From Mytilus californianus (lineage: Eukaryota > Mollusca > Bivalvia > Mytilida > Mytilidae): a DNA stretch of 64,000 nt. Both the position numbers and the translations under genes were made by a program. The stretch's first letter is position 1; every line of letters starts with the position of its first letter. Below are positions 11,275-24,255 of the stretch, one piece after another. The stretch covers positions 60,520,995 to 60,584,994 of the forward strand of contig NW_026262690.1 of NCBI RefSeq assembly GCF_021869535.1, in the 5' to 3' direction. The notes under the pieces are model-generated. The model was not told the DNA's origin, did not search any database, and saw nothing but the letters and a program-made list of their open reading frames with translations.

Positions 11275-13852
11275 CTAAAAAATCAAAATGATTATGGCCA
11301 TGACTTAACATCATACCAAAAATTCAAATCAAATAAATTAGAAACTTTTAATTTTCAGTAATATTTGTGAGAGAAAAATACAAATAACACTGTAAATTTA
11401 ATAACAGCATCAACTTGGAAATTTACAATATCAATATCTGACTGCTGTATATAAATATTGCTTTAAATATAAGTTATAATTAGACACAACATAAATACAA
11501 CATTTACTTCTAGACAATCTCAAAACCATGCATTTTATGTTTGTGTATCAATGTTTTCTGATATTGAAAAGAACATGTCCACCAAATAATTTTGAAAATT
11601 TGTTCATATTCTGAGGAATAAGAAAATAAATTTCCCAAAAGAGGGTAAAGTCAAGTCATTTATTTGTAATACATAAAGTTCAATGTTAAACATATTTTTT
11701 TATAAACTATCTAATATCAATTATTTGTGTTGAGCTAACATTTGTTCATAGGTGTAGAATGAGCTCTACTTCAAAGGAAAAGGTTTACTTTTGGCAAAAT
11801 ATGGTCTTGAATTTCAAATTTTTAAAAGTTTAGCCCTTTGTAAAACTTCTCCTTTTACATAGACACTGCATTGTATGAAGGAGGAAGATTTACACCTACG
11901 TTTCAGAGGTGAAAAAATCCATCTCCCTTAATTTCTGAACTTTGTTATATTATATGCCCTGATTTGAGTATTTTATGAATTATTTTACCCAATGATAATT
12001 TAATTCCGAGCCTTTTCTAGTAAATGACATGACCAAAGCAAAGGTCATTTAAACTTTTAAACTTTGAAGGACTAAAACAATATGCCTTCCCATCAATCCA
12101 GTTAAATTTTTTTATTACAAACATTTTGGTGAACTTTTATCATTCAATGCTTTCCTTAAATCCAAAAATACTGCCCTAAACATATCTAACAGAATCTGAT
12201 GTCTATGGCATCTGTGCATTATAATCGAAAAACATGATTTCAGTTATACATTTTAAGATTCAACAACCTGATTTTGCTTTAACACTTTCTAATTTTGTCA
12301 AACTGAAAACTTTTAAATATTTTTTTATAAGAATGAATTTGGTTGGTTGAACGACTGAAGAAAAATGAAATGCCTAACCAATGTTGATAGAACCCAAATC
12401 TAAATACAGGTTAAAAAAAAATTGAACTGAGCGAAAATATTGTAATACATCAAAACTGGGGTAAATCGTTTCTCCTACTGGTTAAGCATGTTTCAATAAG
12501 ACATTTTAATTTCAAATATATAAACTGACTTAGTTACCTAGATAAATAGATGCAACCTTATTAGTTACAAGAAAATGATTTTCAGGAACAGACATAAAAC
12601 TGAAACATACCAAAATGAACAGAAAATCAATAGTGTTTTAGACATTTAGAGGTGACAGAGTATAAGCTTAGTTGTGTACTGACCTCATTTATTTTTGGTA
12701 CTCTATTTAAACATATTTCTATTCCTTATAATTATATATTTCATCATACAATATCTATATCTTCAATATTTTTTATAGTATTTCTAACATAAAGCTTGTT
12801 GAAAGCAATAATGAAGTAAAATATTTTTAAAAAATGGGAAAAAAACTCATTATTTGTATACAAATACATCACAATATCCAAAAAGACAACATATTGACAA
12901 AGCATTCAAAATTAATAAAATAAAATTTTACTATATCAATTAAGAGAAATTGTTTTTTGGAAAATATATTCCTATCTTTTTTCTTTATTACAATTTTTAT
13001 TCTTTGTTACTTTCTTATATTTTTAATTTTTATTCATGATTTTTTGTGCAACATTTTCAAAGTCCATTCATACTAAAATGGTTAAGGAAGAAACTGAAGC
13101 ATATTTATTCTATGTGAATTTCTGTTAAACATATGCTGGAAGACCAAATTTATATTTTTTGTGTTAAGGTACTTTTAATAAAAAGATATGCTAAAAGGCA
13201 CATTCACCAAAAAAACATATGAGTATAAATTAACATGTAATTGACCTTAATTCCAAATTTTAATCCCTTGAAAATTTAATGCTTTTATCATTATGACTTA
13301 GACTGCTTTAAGATTAAAAAGACCTTACAAAAAAAACCTTGTAAAAAAAAGCATTCAAAAATTTCAAAATACTTCAGAAAACTTTGATACAAACAATATA
13401 AAGGAAACTCACACAAAAAAGCAAGCACTACAAATAACATTCAAATAAATTTTAGTATAAAAATTCTTATCAGAGATACTCAAATATAATTAGGCAACAG
13501 CTCAATGTGAAGGATGGCAGAAGTGTTTGGGAATATGGGAGTAACTGTTTTAATATATCTTTTTTGTGGTAAGATTTTGAAAATTAAAAATTGAAACCGA
13601 GGATCCAAGTTTTTTCAAGAATGATTTTTTTCAACTTAACTTTTGCTGCATGCAATTAAATTATTAACCGACTAAAAACCCATAACCACCACCTGAGATC
13701 GCAAATTTGTTGTTTTAACAACTAATGGAACCAGTTCCAAAACTAACTACATCATGACCAAAAAGAAGTCTGAAAGGACCAAACTCATAATTCAAAATAT
13801 GTCCTCAAACCAAACTTTGTTATGTTCTTTATTACTCATCACTTTTCATATA
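11275..13852. other. AT-rich, repeat-poor DNA downstream of calcineurin B
   Basis: No coding exon, hairpin-ended element or tandem array seen. It may hold part of a long calcineurin B 3'UTR or be intergenic; the sequence does not decide. Confidence 0.45.
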
Positions 13853-14701
13853 CCGAATTCAGGCTTGTATAGTCTGCAGTTTTATTCTTCAAAATTTAAC
13901 CTGCCAGACAGGGGTGCGGACTATAGAGTACAAAAAGCAAGAAATAAGAGGAAAAATTACTTTGCAAGGTTTGTTTACGTTCAGCCATGTTTGTTATTGA
14001 AATTGTACAGGGTGCTCTTATCATTTTCAAAACTAATAATTTTACCTAATCCATATTAAAATGTAATTTTTATTCAATATCAAATATAAACTGTTAAATT
14101 TCAAAATTAAATGCTTCAATACAAATTTCCCTTTTTTTTTTTCACTGCATTGCTCAAAATAACCTGGAATCTGCTTGAATTTAACGGAACGAAAAAAGTT
14201 GAAGTCAACCAGGAACCAGCTTACCCATAACAAAGTAATAAACTAAAAAACGTAATTGGTTATTCATTCCATTTTGGTGTTTCATACTGATGCATGTGTT
14301 TTGTTTTAGCCTAAGATCCTTCAAACATTAATGTGATAGATATGTTAAACATTATTTACTCAAGGATGGAACTGTTTTACTTTCAAAGTTGTATTCTAGT
14401 GATATCTATTGAGTACAGATTTTCCGTACACTCACCATATTTATTTTTCATTTACATGTGCTATTTGAACATGCACAAGTTTCTAAATTGTTTTTTATGT
14501 GATTTTGACTTATTTTAAGACTTGAGAAGTGTTCTAGAATCATCTATAAGCATTTTCAACTTCTATTTGATGATGAAAATACCGCAAACGATCACACATA
14601 ATTTGAAATTACTGGAGTTTCATTAGACGTTTTCTAACTTCAGTGGCGCAAAGGGGGTTGCGGACAATGTACCAATGCGAACTATACAAGGACGATTACG
14701 G
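13853..14701 (-). mobile_element. 849-bp TIR element with TA flanks (non-autonomous DNA transposon), diverged copy
   Basis: Ends TACCGAATTCAGGCTTGTAT and CTATACAAGGACGATTACGG, flanked by TA. Inside, AGGGGTGCGGACTATAGAGTA and TACCGCAAACGATCACA match the element at 49687-50595 in reverse orientation. No transposase frame. Confidence 0.75.
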
Positions 14702-17700
14702 TAGTAGTATTTTTCTCAATCTCAAACTACATTTTTAAATGGTTTTGTTGTTTGAGAAAGAAAATAATGACCAACAAAATACACTACAATCGTTGCCAAA
14801 TAAATTAACGAATGAGCATGAACAATTACTCCCATACGCAGATATAATGATTATAGGTGTAAGGTGTCATTTCTTATATAAAGCAGATATACATTCTTGT
14901 ATGTTCTAAGATCTGTGTTTGATTTAATTCTGAGGTATATCATTTCCATTCAGTTAAATATACAAGAGAGGTAGAAAGCAAAAAAAAAAATATAGTTACT
15001 ACATTTCTGTATATACAGCAGAGACAGCTATTATAAGAAAAATCTGGACCTTAGGAAATGGAAATAAATTTACTAGTTACATTTAGTATCTACAATATAA
15101 AGTGCAGCAAAAAGTAGGAACTCATAAAGAGCTCAGAGAAAGAGCTATATCTGTTGCATTATAAACAAAAAAATACTTTTTAAAAAAAGTTTTAGTGTTC
15201 AAAATTCTTACAGTAACTTTACTAATAAAGTACAGTATCTGCTATTTGGTGACTTTAAATTTCCTAAGCAGCATTAAGTCTAATCCCTGATTTTCATTTA
15301 CAGATTTATATCTATGCATAATTAATAGTTCTTTTCAAATTAAAAGTTTTTCACAATCTTGCAGAATAAAATTACTAGAATTTTTAGAATAAGCAACATA
15401 CACAAAAATATGCAACTGTCATTCAAATACATATGAAATGAGCAAAAAAAAAATACAATATTTGTTGATACTATTTAGTATAAATATTTGCTATACAATA
15501 GCTAAGTAAACTTCAGATACAAACTTGAAAGACAAAATCATTTCAGAATTCCTGGAATGCATATAAATCAAATCTTTAAATCAAATTGTTCAGCTTTTTT
15601 TTGTTCTTAACTGGCTAGAAGAAATGACTATCAAACTGTCATCAGTACATACCATAAACAAATTAACAGTTAATATACTGAATTGCTCTCATTGGCAATT
15701 CAATCATAAAAAATAAAGGAAAATATAAATCTCTTTTATGTCTTGTGCATGCATTTTTTCCTCATAGCATGTTTTATATTTTCATTTTACATTAAACTGA
15801 AGTCATTACCAATGTAATGAAAACTACAAATCATTATTTTATTATAACATCATGAGTAAATTTATCTTCTTTTTTTATTTGAATGGTCATTCATATAAAA
15901 AAAAATATTTGTGTTACAATACTTTTTTTTTCCTGTAAATCATCATTCCACTATACACATGTAAATCAATATTTAAATTCTCATCCATGTGATCAACTTC
16001 CTAAAATATGAAACTTTTCTGTGAAGAAATAATGACAGTGTGAATTAATGTGAACTTTCAGAGGGACTCATTATATTGTATAACTAGTATGTTCAAAGCA
16101 ATCTGTACAGCAAGGAATAGAGCAAAATATAATGTATAAAGCAATCTTTGTCTCAAAATAATAACAAAAACAAAAACAAAATATGTAACAATCCATTTGT
16201 TCAAACATTAAAACATTTAATAATCACAATAAAATATGCCCAGTATACAAACTGATGATTATAGCAAAAACAAACAGAATTCAACAATTATAAAATACAA
16301 TATAACACTCACAGATAGAATTTTGTATTTATCAATTTAACAACAGTTTAGGCACATATAACACAATGTTAGTACTGGTAAGGATACAATGTTACAATAG
16401 TTGCACAAGTTTTCAAAGTATTAAAGGTTCCAGAAGTCTAGCTTCGTGGAATATATTTCCAATACATTTATAATTCATGAAATATCCAAAGATTCTGCCG
16501 TATATTTGTGTGTGTTGTCTTACTATCATAACTGCTTTTGTTTCTACTTAAACCTGGTCTTTAAAGAAGTCATATAACAACATTATCACACATTTCACAG
16601 AAAATATTTTGCCCAAATTTACTATTGACATAAAACAAATACCTGAAACAGACAAAATATGGCTTCTTTTGTTCTTAACACTTATGTATTAAATACTAAT
16701 AAATAGCATCATAGTGTTATAAATTTCAAATCTTAAAAAGTTTCAAAATGAACCATCAAAGAAAAATAAATGGTTGTTTTCTGTGTAGAAATAAGAAAGG
16801 GTAAGAACAGGCTTTGTATAACTTAGTGATCGATCTGCATAATTGCAAGCCTTCCAAGAATTTTTATTTCACCTGACATAGTTTGTGGAATATAAGCAAT
16901 TGTCCTTACCAATTTTGCTAACATTGATATGTCTGTAACTGTCTGTACATTATTACCCCCCTAAATAAGAAACTTTATTCAACCTAAACCATATTCACTT
17001 TTTAAGGTGAATTACTTTTGCTGCACCTGTCAGCTTGCTTAAATAAGAAAATGGAACCAATAAGTGTCTTTCAGGGTGTAAAAAATGTCAAACTAATTTT
17101 GGAGAGATATACGGCTAAGGCAATCTATGCCTTTGAGTATAAAAAATCCTTCCAACAAGTATAAAAGACTGTTCCAAATTTTATGGATTGGGTTGTAAAG
17201 AAGGGATAATTTTCCAGTGCCATAATGTAAAATAAAGGAAATATCTGTTAAATCATGTGATGCTTATGCATTTACATGATATATATCTAATGTTATTCTG
17301 TTATGTCACTTCAGTGGGTAAGTAGACCAACTTTTTTCCCTCAACCGTTAACAAATTACAAATTATTCCAAATTTTATATTCTCAGGTAAAATTATTCAG
17401 ACCTTTAATGTTTTATTATTATGAGTTTGTCCTATGTTCCTTTAAAACAAAAGGTTGAAAAAAATTTGCCCATTAATTTTGAAATAGTAAAAGAAAAGTA
17501 TTGTTAGTGTTTCTCAAAATACATACAAGCCTTGATAGACAAGTTTTCTTTAAGTACATTTATGGAAAAATATGCTGTATTCGATCAGCGCATTTAATTC
17601 ATTTCAACTATATTCCATTTTCAATGATATGTAAAAAGCCTCATAAATTAGAGAAAAAAATGTAAAATGAACAATGGATATCTTACAAATGTAACTGCAA

Positions 17701-18676
17701 TGAAAATCTTAGTTACATAATTTAAACATTCTTTCTACTTGCAATACAATTTTTCTCTCTAGTTTTTAAATCCCTTATAAAATATTGCAGACATTAAATA
17801 GGAGGAGTGATTCATGAGTATACTTTTGCTTTTTGTTCAACCTTATTCAATCTTAATTTTTCCTTTTTTTTCAGATGTCTCCTTCCATTATATCTTACAT
17901 ATCAAAATCTAAAACAACTTTTTAATTTGGGTTCATTGATATTTTATGTTTGTTTAACATTTGTCCAAACATAATTAGTTATTCTGTCTAAGAACCAATA
18001 AAATAAACAATGTCATTGCTACACATCTAAGTTTTACTTTTTTTTAATAGATTTATGTAAACATTTTCAGGGTTTTTTTTCCCCAACATTAAAAGATTAT
18101 TTTTGCCCAAGGAATTTGAAGAGGTTTTCTGATAATGAGATATATTAAAAGTCACATTTATCTTTGTTTCATTATCCTACTTATAGTATAAAGAAGCAAT
18201 TTACAGAAGTAAAATGAAAACAATACAAAATGCACTGACATACAAATGGAAATATGTTGCAAGCAAGATTATATTTCATTGATTCACACTTGAGCAGATC
18301 TTAGGTACCACCATTACATGTAAATTCAGCAAATAATGAAAAACATCAAATGTTGCTAATTTTTGCAAACTGAGACTCTATGAAATAAAAAACTTAGGTC
18401 CTAAATCAATGACTAGCTGCTTGATATTATGACATTAGTTTGTACTATGGATCATTTTCAATAAGTACACTAATCAACCTGATTTGCACTAGGAAGGTAA
18501 AAATGTCACACAAAAATTTTCATAAAAATGCAACAATTACAAACACTTAGTTCTATATATGAACAAAGGAGTTATGAAATTGTAAAAATATGGAAAATAA
18601 TTACGCAAAAATACATAAATGGATTTGTCAACTGACAAAAAAATGTCATGGAAAAATTCAGACTACATTCAAATAT
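14702..18676. other. AT-rich, repeat-poor DNA below the calcineurin B terminal exons
   Basis: No conserved coding segment recognised on either strand. On the minus strand this follows both stop codons, so part is likely 3'UTR. Many AATAAA-like hexamers prevent choosing an end. Confidence 0.45.
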
Positions 18677-18727
18677 TCAAATTTTACCAACTACCATCTT
18701 CTTATGAACATCCATAGTTCCTACGAC
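18677..18727 (-). CDS. PPP3R1 (CNB) orthologue: Calcineurin B alternative terminal exon B (C-terminus [16 protein letters not shown])
   Basis: Only 54 nt below exon A, TTTATTTTTATTGCAG is followed by 16 codons and TGA. The first 13 codons match exon A except one (Asn to Thr); five other differences are third-position silent changes. The end diverges: GKI stop instead of DV stop. Phase 0 matches the exon 5 donor. Intact splice site, frame and silent-biased change suggest a second functional last exon used by skipping exon A. An alternative reading uses GTAAAA within the exon as a donor, but no further exon was found. Confidence 0.8.
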   Translation of the reverse strand, partial: VVGTMDVHKKMVVGKI

Positions 18728-21700
18728 CTGCAATAAAAATAAATACAAATGAACATAGAACGATTTAATGTCTCAAAGTATTCACACATCAACAACCATC
18801 TTCTTGTGGACATCCATATTCCCTACAACCTGAAAATAAAAGTAAAAAGTGTGTCTTACTTTTATTTGGGAAAACAATCTCCACAACATAATTTTACAAC
18901 ATTCACATATATTTACAAGCTGAAGCCAAATACTACAATTAATAAATGCTATGTGAAGGCAGGGAAGATTTAAGAGAATTAAAAAAATACTTAAAATGTT
19001 TTAAGTACCAATAAGTGATGGAATGTAAAATTATGAAGAGAAGATGACACACTTTTTATTTCATATATATTCTTTTGACAGTAAAGCCAGTCTTGCTTGC
19101 TGAAAGTAACAATCATATTAGTAGATCCTAGAAACATATTGGTCATTGGTTTAGGACTCCTTTTAAATAAAAAACAAATTGCTGTTTATGAATCAATGGA
19201 TTTCCCTATCATTCTAATGCAATTAGTTTGTATGGATAATTTTGATTTGATGACAACATATATTTGTAGTGGGTAGAATCAATCACCATTTTGAATTCCA
19301 GAATTTTTTCAATAATTTGCAAAAAGTAACTTAGATTTATCTGAAAATGTTCTTTTTGTCCATTCTATTTCATTCTAAAACATACACAAAGCATTAAAAA
19401 CAGCTGGTGTTTACTTTTAATGCCTGACACATACCTATGTAGTCTTCAGAGCTTTAAAGCATTTTGTATTTTATACATATTAAATTTTCAAATTGAAATA
19501 ATGACTAAAACGGAACATTATTTTATTTTGCATTAGAATGAGTTAAGATATTGTTTAAGCTTGACCAAATGATAATGCCAGAATTCATAATAAATTTAGA
19601 ATAAACATAAAGTACATTGACAGTAACAATAGATATGATTACAGCAATTCTTGATAAACATGCAGGCTATTCCAGATATAATGTATGAGGGTTGGTCACC
19701 ACATAATATTTTTTTCTGTGGGTAATATGGGTGGAAGGAAATGTAATTCTGTAACAAATGAAAATATAAAATATAAACTGTCAAAACAGAGATATGTCAC
19801 ACCTTTTTTGTTATTTTGATAGTAAAATGCAAAAGTTGAAATTAAAATAGCAATATGTTAACATGTAAATTATGCAAAATATTCAAAATCAATGAACTAT
19901 GACTGAAGGTACAAGGCCAATTAATCTCCATGGAAATGAGATGTGCCAATGCTTATACAACTGCATACTAAAAATCATATAAAAAGCAGTTCCCTTGAAA
20001 CAGACCTAATTATAAACACAAACTTTAACATATAAACCTGGAATTGTTTTAAAGACATGATGGGGTGGGTCCAGGTAATCTCCATAGAAATGAGATTGGC
20101 CAATGCTTCTACAACTGTATAACAAATATAAATGACTTATCATAAGTGGTTCCCCTTAAACTGACCTTATCATAAACTTTAACATGTAAACTATGCAAAA
20201 TTTCAAAGTCAATAGACCATGACTGAGGGGGTAGGGCCAAATAATTTCCATGGAAATGAGATGTGCCAATGCTTCAACAAATGCATACCAAATATCATTG
20301 ATTTATCATTAGCAGTTCCCCTTAAACTGACAAAATCACACTAACTTTAACAAATTGAAAATGCAACTGTCAAAAACAGCATACCTAAGTCTCGCTTTTT
20401 TACTCCATCGAGGCGAGACAAAAACTGATTAAAAAATATTAATTATTAAACTACATAATACAATCAGCTCACAAACATGTGATAAAAGTTATGAACAAGT
20501 GCAACCTTCATCAATAAAAAAAGTCCATTGAAAGCAATTTCACTAAAATTGGAAAGTTTTTAATCCCTTTTTGGATTGTGTGTCCTGAGCAATTTTCTGA
20601 TTTGGCTACTCACTGAATTCCTAATCATAGCCACAAAAACAACTGTTAAAGGAACAGTATTTCAAAAGTTTTATAGATTCTAAAAGGTAAGCATGTCTTC
20701 TTTTCAGTGCTTAACTGCTTTGGTTGTAAATCAAGTTTCTGTCCATGGTTTGAGGTGTGGTAAATGGAAAGTGGCCAAATCTGAAAATCACTCTGGACAT
20801 AGTACCAAAAAGGGATTAGTAAGTCTCATAAATTGCAGAGATTGTCCATTTTATAAAAATGCATGATACTAAAAAGTAACTGGATATTAATTATCTACAA
20901 ATAATTTCGTTTTCTAAAAGCAGTCAAAACCATCCATTATACTTACAGAACAAAATTCTTCGAATGATATTTTGCCATCACCATCAGTATCTGCATGTAT
21001 AATGGTTTTATCTACAATCTGTTGTAGCTGAGTGTCTTTGAGATTATTTCCTACCATCATTTTAAGCACCTGGAACAGTTCTCCATTAGATATATATCCA
21101 TCTTTATCCATGTCATATATCTTAAATGCAACTGAAATTATAAAGTCCAGATGGTAAGATGGAAATAAAGTTTCAAGAAATATGCAAATTATTTCTCTAT
21201 GCCCTTCATCAACTAAATGCAACTGTGGATTTATTTATTTTTGGGGGTACCAATTTTCATGGATTCCGATTGAGGGAAAATTGTATTTTTTCAGTTTATT
21301 AAATCATGTCATTGTGATAAAACTAAGACTGCAACCCACTAAAGAAAAGTTAACCTTCGATGGTTCTGGCTATTCTGTTTCGGCCCTTTATGCTCTTAAA
21401 ATGTTTTATATTACTAACTTAATGAAGCTTTCCAGAAAAATGTGTTATGTGCACAAAAACTTATTTTTTCTTAATACTGTTTTGGTATAGAGACTGTATA
21501 CAATTGTGCCATAAGAGCATAAGGCTGTACCTTGAATAAAATCCCCATAATAAAACAATGAGAAAATAGTAAAAAAGTTAAAAGGGAAGTGGTGTAAACT
21601 AGCTGTAAAATTGTTATCAATTCCTTTTTATCATGTGAAGAAACTGGACTTTAAGAAGCATAAAAAAATGCCTCACTTGCCTCCATAAAACGAAACATAA

Positions 21701-24241
21701 TGTAGTTACTTCATAAAGTTCCATAATAGCAAACTTGAGCTATCATATGATATGCTTAAAAATGTTCAATTACATAATGTGTTACCATTTTCAGTAAGAT
21801 GATTCTTCATAACAAAAGCCAAACAAATATAACTTGGACAACACCTCAAAATAGGGTCAGTCAGCTGGTAATCTAGATTAAAGTATTGTACTTACATCTT
21901 AATTTAGATAATTTGTCTCCTTTAACACTAAATTGTGATACTCCTTCTATGAATTCTGTAAAAGAAAGATCTCATTATTAAAAGATAATACTTAACTCTT
22001 CTTAGATAGAGTTGTGAAATAGCATCTTAACTTTGGTCATTACCTAAAATGTATTGCAAGTCAAACAGATACATTATTTCAAAAATAAGTTGTGGTTCTG
22101 TATGACTCCTTCATCTCTACAATTTTTTTGCAGTTCTCAAATGTGATGTACCATCATATTTACACATATTTTAACACATCAATCTGTTCCTAAATTCTTC
22201 ATTATTTACAGTTTTCTTTCATCGATCAATTTGGAATGAACTACTACCTTTTCTTTGTGTAAATTTTTTGTTTGTTTTAACACTGTGTATCATATTCAAA
22301 CTGTAAAATACTAAAGCTAGTGAAAGGTTTTGTACAATTGAACAAGATTAATGTCATAATTTTCTTATAAAAATGTCGCAATAATAAGATTATAGTTTTC
22401 CCATTCTTCTTTCAATTTTTGTATAAATATTTGAGTATTATCAGTGACACAGAATCTGTTTTATAAACTAAACAGAATATCTTGATATTCAGTTAAAAGT
22501 GAAATATTTTTCTTTAAATAAATTACCTTTAAAATCTACTTCCCCATTACCATCTGTGTCAAATATATCTATAACTCGTTGTACTAAAGGATTCTGTTGT
22601 AATTCTGGTAATGACATAAACTCATCTACACTCAGTGATCCGGAGTTGTCCAAATCTAATTTACGAAACCGCTTGCCAAGTCTTTTAATTTCATCTGCAT
22701 CAACTGATAAATATAGATCGTAATATTATATACAACACTGCACTTCAACATCAACCCTAAACGCAATATTTCAAGGATCCAACAAGTAGTATCAAACCAT
22801 TTACAAATATTTTCATGTGTAAAAAGGAGCCACTTTTTAGTTATAGTAAATATGAAGAAAGCTAGTTTATCTGGAATTTCCTTTCTCACTCCAACTGATA
22901 TTTGATTTAATTAATTCATCTAGACAGTAAGACCTCATTAATTTTTGAGCATGGTGAAGGTCTAATAGAGTAGGTTACAAATTGGTCCTAAAATTCCATG
23001 AACTTCAGTAATTTCTAGTAGCATTTGATGAAAGAATGTGTACAAGTATTGGACTAATTCAAAATCAACTACATGTAGCACTGAGGCAATGCAACTGTGT
23101 GAACAATAATGATGTCATAACTATGCATACATATGTATGATGAAAATCATTACTTAAACTTATACACATGTACATGTATTTGCCTACATTTGGATAGCTT
23201 GCAAAACTTATACACATGTACAATGTACATGTATTTGCCTACATTTTGATAGCTTTGCAAAAGACAACAATGGCAATGGACGATCATAATATTTTGTTGT
23301 GATGCGAATCCTACTCATAAACATCTTTTTATATACGATATAACAAATTTATTTTGCTGAAAGGATTTTGCCAATGTTTTTTTAAGATGGAAATAGACCC
23401 AAAAATTTATTTAAACACATAATATGGCTAAACACTAGTAAAATATCATACTTTTAAAGCTTTAAGCATGAACTTAAACAAACAGTTAACAGAAAAATGT
23501 CTAATCTAAATTTGCATATTAAGATGGTAAATAGTTGTTTTTACTGATATTGTCTTTTATGTAGATCTTGTATTGTTGATCATTTTTACCATTTCAACTT
23601 TTTAGTTATAGATTTAAGATGATAGGCAAAACTCAGAAAATATGTGAAAATAAGTTTGCATCAAATCATTTTCATGTAAGGAGTCATCTGAAAATTTTGT
23701 GAAATAGAAGGTTGATCTCGACATTTTAGGCATCTTTGTTAAACCACATTTTCTCTATCCATTCAGTTATCAAGATATGAGACAAAGCATGCATTTTACG
23801 TATATACCCTTTGATATTTTTAAAGTCATATGAAACGAGTTTCTTGGAATTATAGTGTTAAGGAATTTATTGAACTAATACATGTCTATATACTTTTATA
23901 ATTAAATATGAACCATATTTTACATTTACTACAAATTTTAAAAAGTAAACCACAGTTTAAGTCAACATCCAATCTGTTCATTGCAAATAATAGCTCTAAT
24001 AAATTTTTCAGTTTGTGTTGTAGATCTAGATCTATATATACGTGTAGCTACATGGAGAAAAACGTTTGAAATTTTTTATGAGATGGACATAGGCATCTCC
24101 TTATTTTATTTTAATATACAATAGAATACTTTTTCAAAGCTTTCTAAAACTTATTATTCTAACGTATCATTCAAATCATGTATACATCTACATGTACTTA
24201 CAGTTCGAACATAATTCCAAAGGAAGCGATGCTTCATTTCC
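18677..24241 (-). CDS. PPP3R1 (CNB) orthologue: Calcineurin subunit B (protein phosphatase 2B regulatory subunit), multi-exon gene; start-Met exon not located
   Basis: Ca2+-binding regulatory subunit of the phosphatase calcineurin; it binds the catalytic A subunit and, with calmodulin, makes it Ca2+-responsive. Exons are 24241-24202, 22703-22527, 21955-21896, 21131-20947, then 18829-18782 or 18727-18677. All junctions have AG acceptors and GT donors, and the phases join without a break. With exon 1 supplying only ATG (phase 0), the product is 170 aa, the usual animal length. It starts GNEAS, giving a myristoylation-type Gly2. EF-hand loops lie at about residues 31-42 ([12 protein letters not shown]), 63-74 ([12 protein letters not shown]), 100-111 ([12 protein letters not shown]) and 141-152 ([12 protein letters not shown]), all with canonical ligands. 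The C-terminus is HKKMVVDV. Family identity is very secure. The gene has a duplicated last exon. The first exon and promoter lie upstream (higher coordinates), possibly beyond the repeat nest at 26-38 kb. Confidence 0.96.
18782..18829 (-). CDS. PPP3R1 (CNB) orthologue: Calcineurin B terminal exon A (C-terminus [15 protein letters not shown])
   Basis: After the acceptor TTTATTTTCAG, 15 codons and TGA give the conserved calcineurin B ending in HKKMVVDV. It splices in phase 0 from exon 5. No donor follows the stop, so this exon is terminal. It is the canonical form by comparison with the animal family. Confidence 0.93.
   Translation of the reverse strand, partial: VVGNMDVHKKMVVDV
18830..20946 (-). 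other. Calcineurin B intron 5
   Basis: AT-rich. Contains the tandem element at 19893-20412 and no other exon seen. Confidence 0.75.
19893..20412 (+). mobile_element. Small hairpin-ended tandem element (family I) in calcineurin B intron 5
   Basis: Three repeats of about 155-168 bp with landmarks CCATGGAAATGAGATGTGCC and TCCCCTTAAACTGAC. They are followed by CATACCTAAGTCTCGC, a loop, GGCGAGAC and AAAAA. Hairpin end and A-run match the plan of the larger families. No clear 5' module found. Antisense to the host gene. Confidence 0.55.
20947..21131 (-). CDS. PPP3R1 (CNB) orthologue: Calcineurin B exon 5 (EF-hands 3 and 4)
   Basis: The acceptor is ATTTCAG and the donor TCT|GTAAGT. The exon encodes [17 protein letters not shown], the inter-loop helix, and [15 protein letters not shown]. 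Both Ca2+ loops are intact. The exon ends in phase 0, so it can join either downstream terminal exon in frame. Read-through into the intron gives a short spurious tail ([10 protein letters not shown]), which is not taken as real. Confidence 0.96.
21132..21895 (-). other. Calcineurin B intron 4
   Basis: AT-rich. A plus-strand reading frame at 21182-21490 shows no family resemblance and is not called. Confidence 0.8.
21896..21955 (-). CDS. PPP3R1 (CNB) orthologue: Calcineurin B exon 4 (end of EF-hand 2 and linker)
   Basis: A 60-nt exon between TTTTACAG and T|GTAAGT. It encodes [20 protein letters not shown], the segment joining the two EF-hand lobes. KLSKL replaces the vertebrate KEQKL. Phase 1 in and phase 1 out. 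Confidence 0.95.
21956..22526 (-). other. Calcineurin B intron 3
   Basis: AT-rich with no repeat or exon seen. Confidence 0.8.
22527..22703 (-). CDS. PPP3R1 (CNB) orthologue: Calcineurin B exon 3 (EF-hand 1 and most of EF-hand 2)
   Basis: The acceptor is TTTATCAG and the donor G|GTAATT. The exon begins [13 protein letters not shown] and carries the complete first Ca2+ loop ([12 protein letters not shown]), the linker with [14 protein letters not shown], and the second loop up to its final Glu, whose codon is split across the intron. It is 177 nt long and enters and leaves in phase 1. Confidence 0.96.
22704..24201 (-). other. Calcineurin B intron 2
   Basis: Contains a short direct repeat near 23155-23250 (TACACATGTACATGTATTTG twice). 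Otherwise unremarkable. Confidence 0.8.
24202..24241 (-). CDS. PPP3R1 (CNB) orthologue: Calcineurin B exon 2 (residues 2-14, phase 0 to 1)
   Basis: Read on the minus strand, CTGTTTCAG precedes GGAAATGAAGC and the exon ends at T followed by GTAAGT. It encodes [13 protein letters not shown] plus the first base of a Phe codon. The acceptor falls immediately before the Gly2 codon, so the initiator ATG must be the last codon of a separate upstream exon. The 40-nt length keeps frame with exon 3. Confidence 0.93.
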
Positions 24242-24255
24242 CTGAAACAGATGAA

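Noticed and set aside
13754-14059. 101-aa plus-strand frame
   Set aside because: It crosses the left end of the TIR element at 13853 and has no domain.
20914-21222. Single 102-aa calcineurin-like frame with its own ATG
   Set aside because: It is exon 5 read through into both introns; the true borders are 21131 and 20947.
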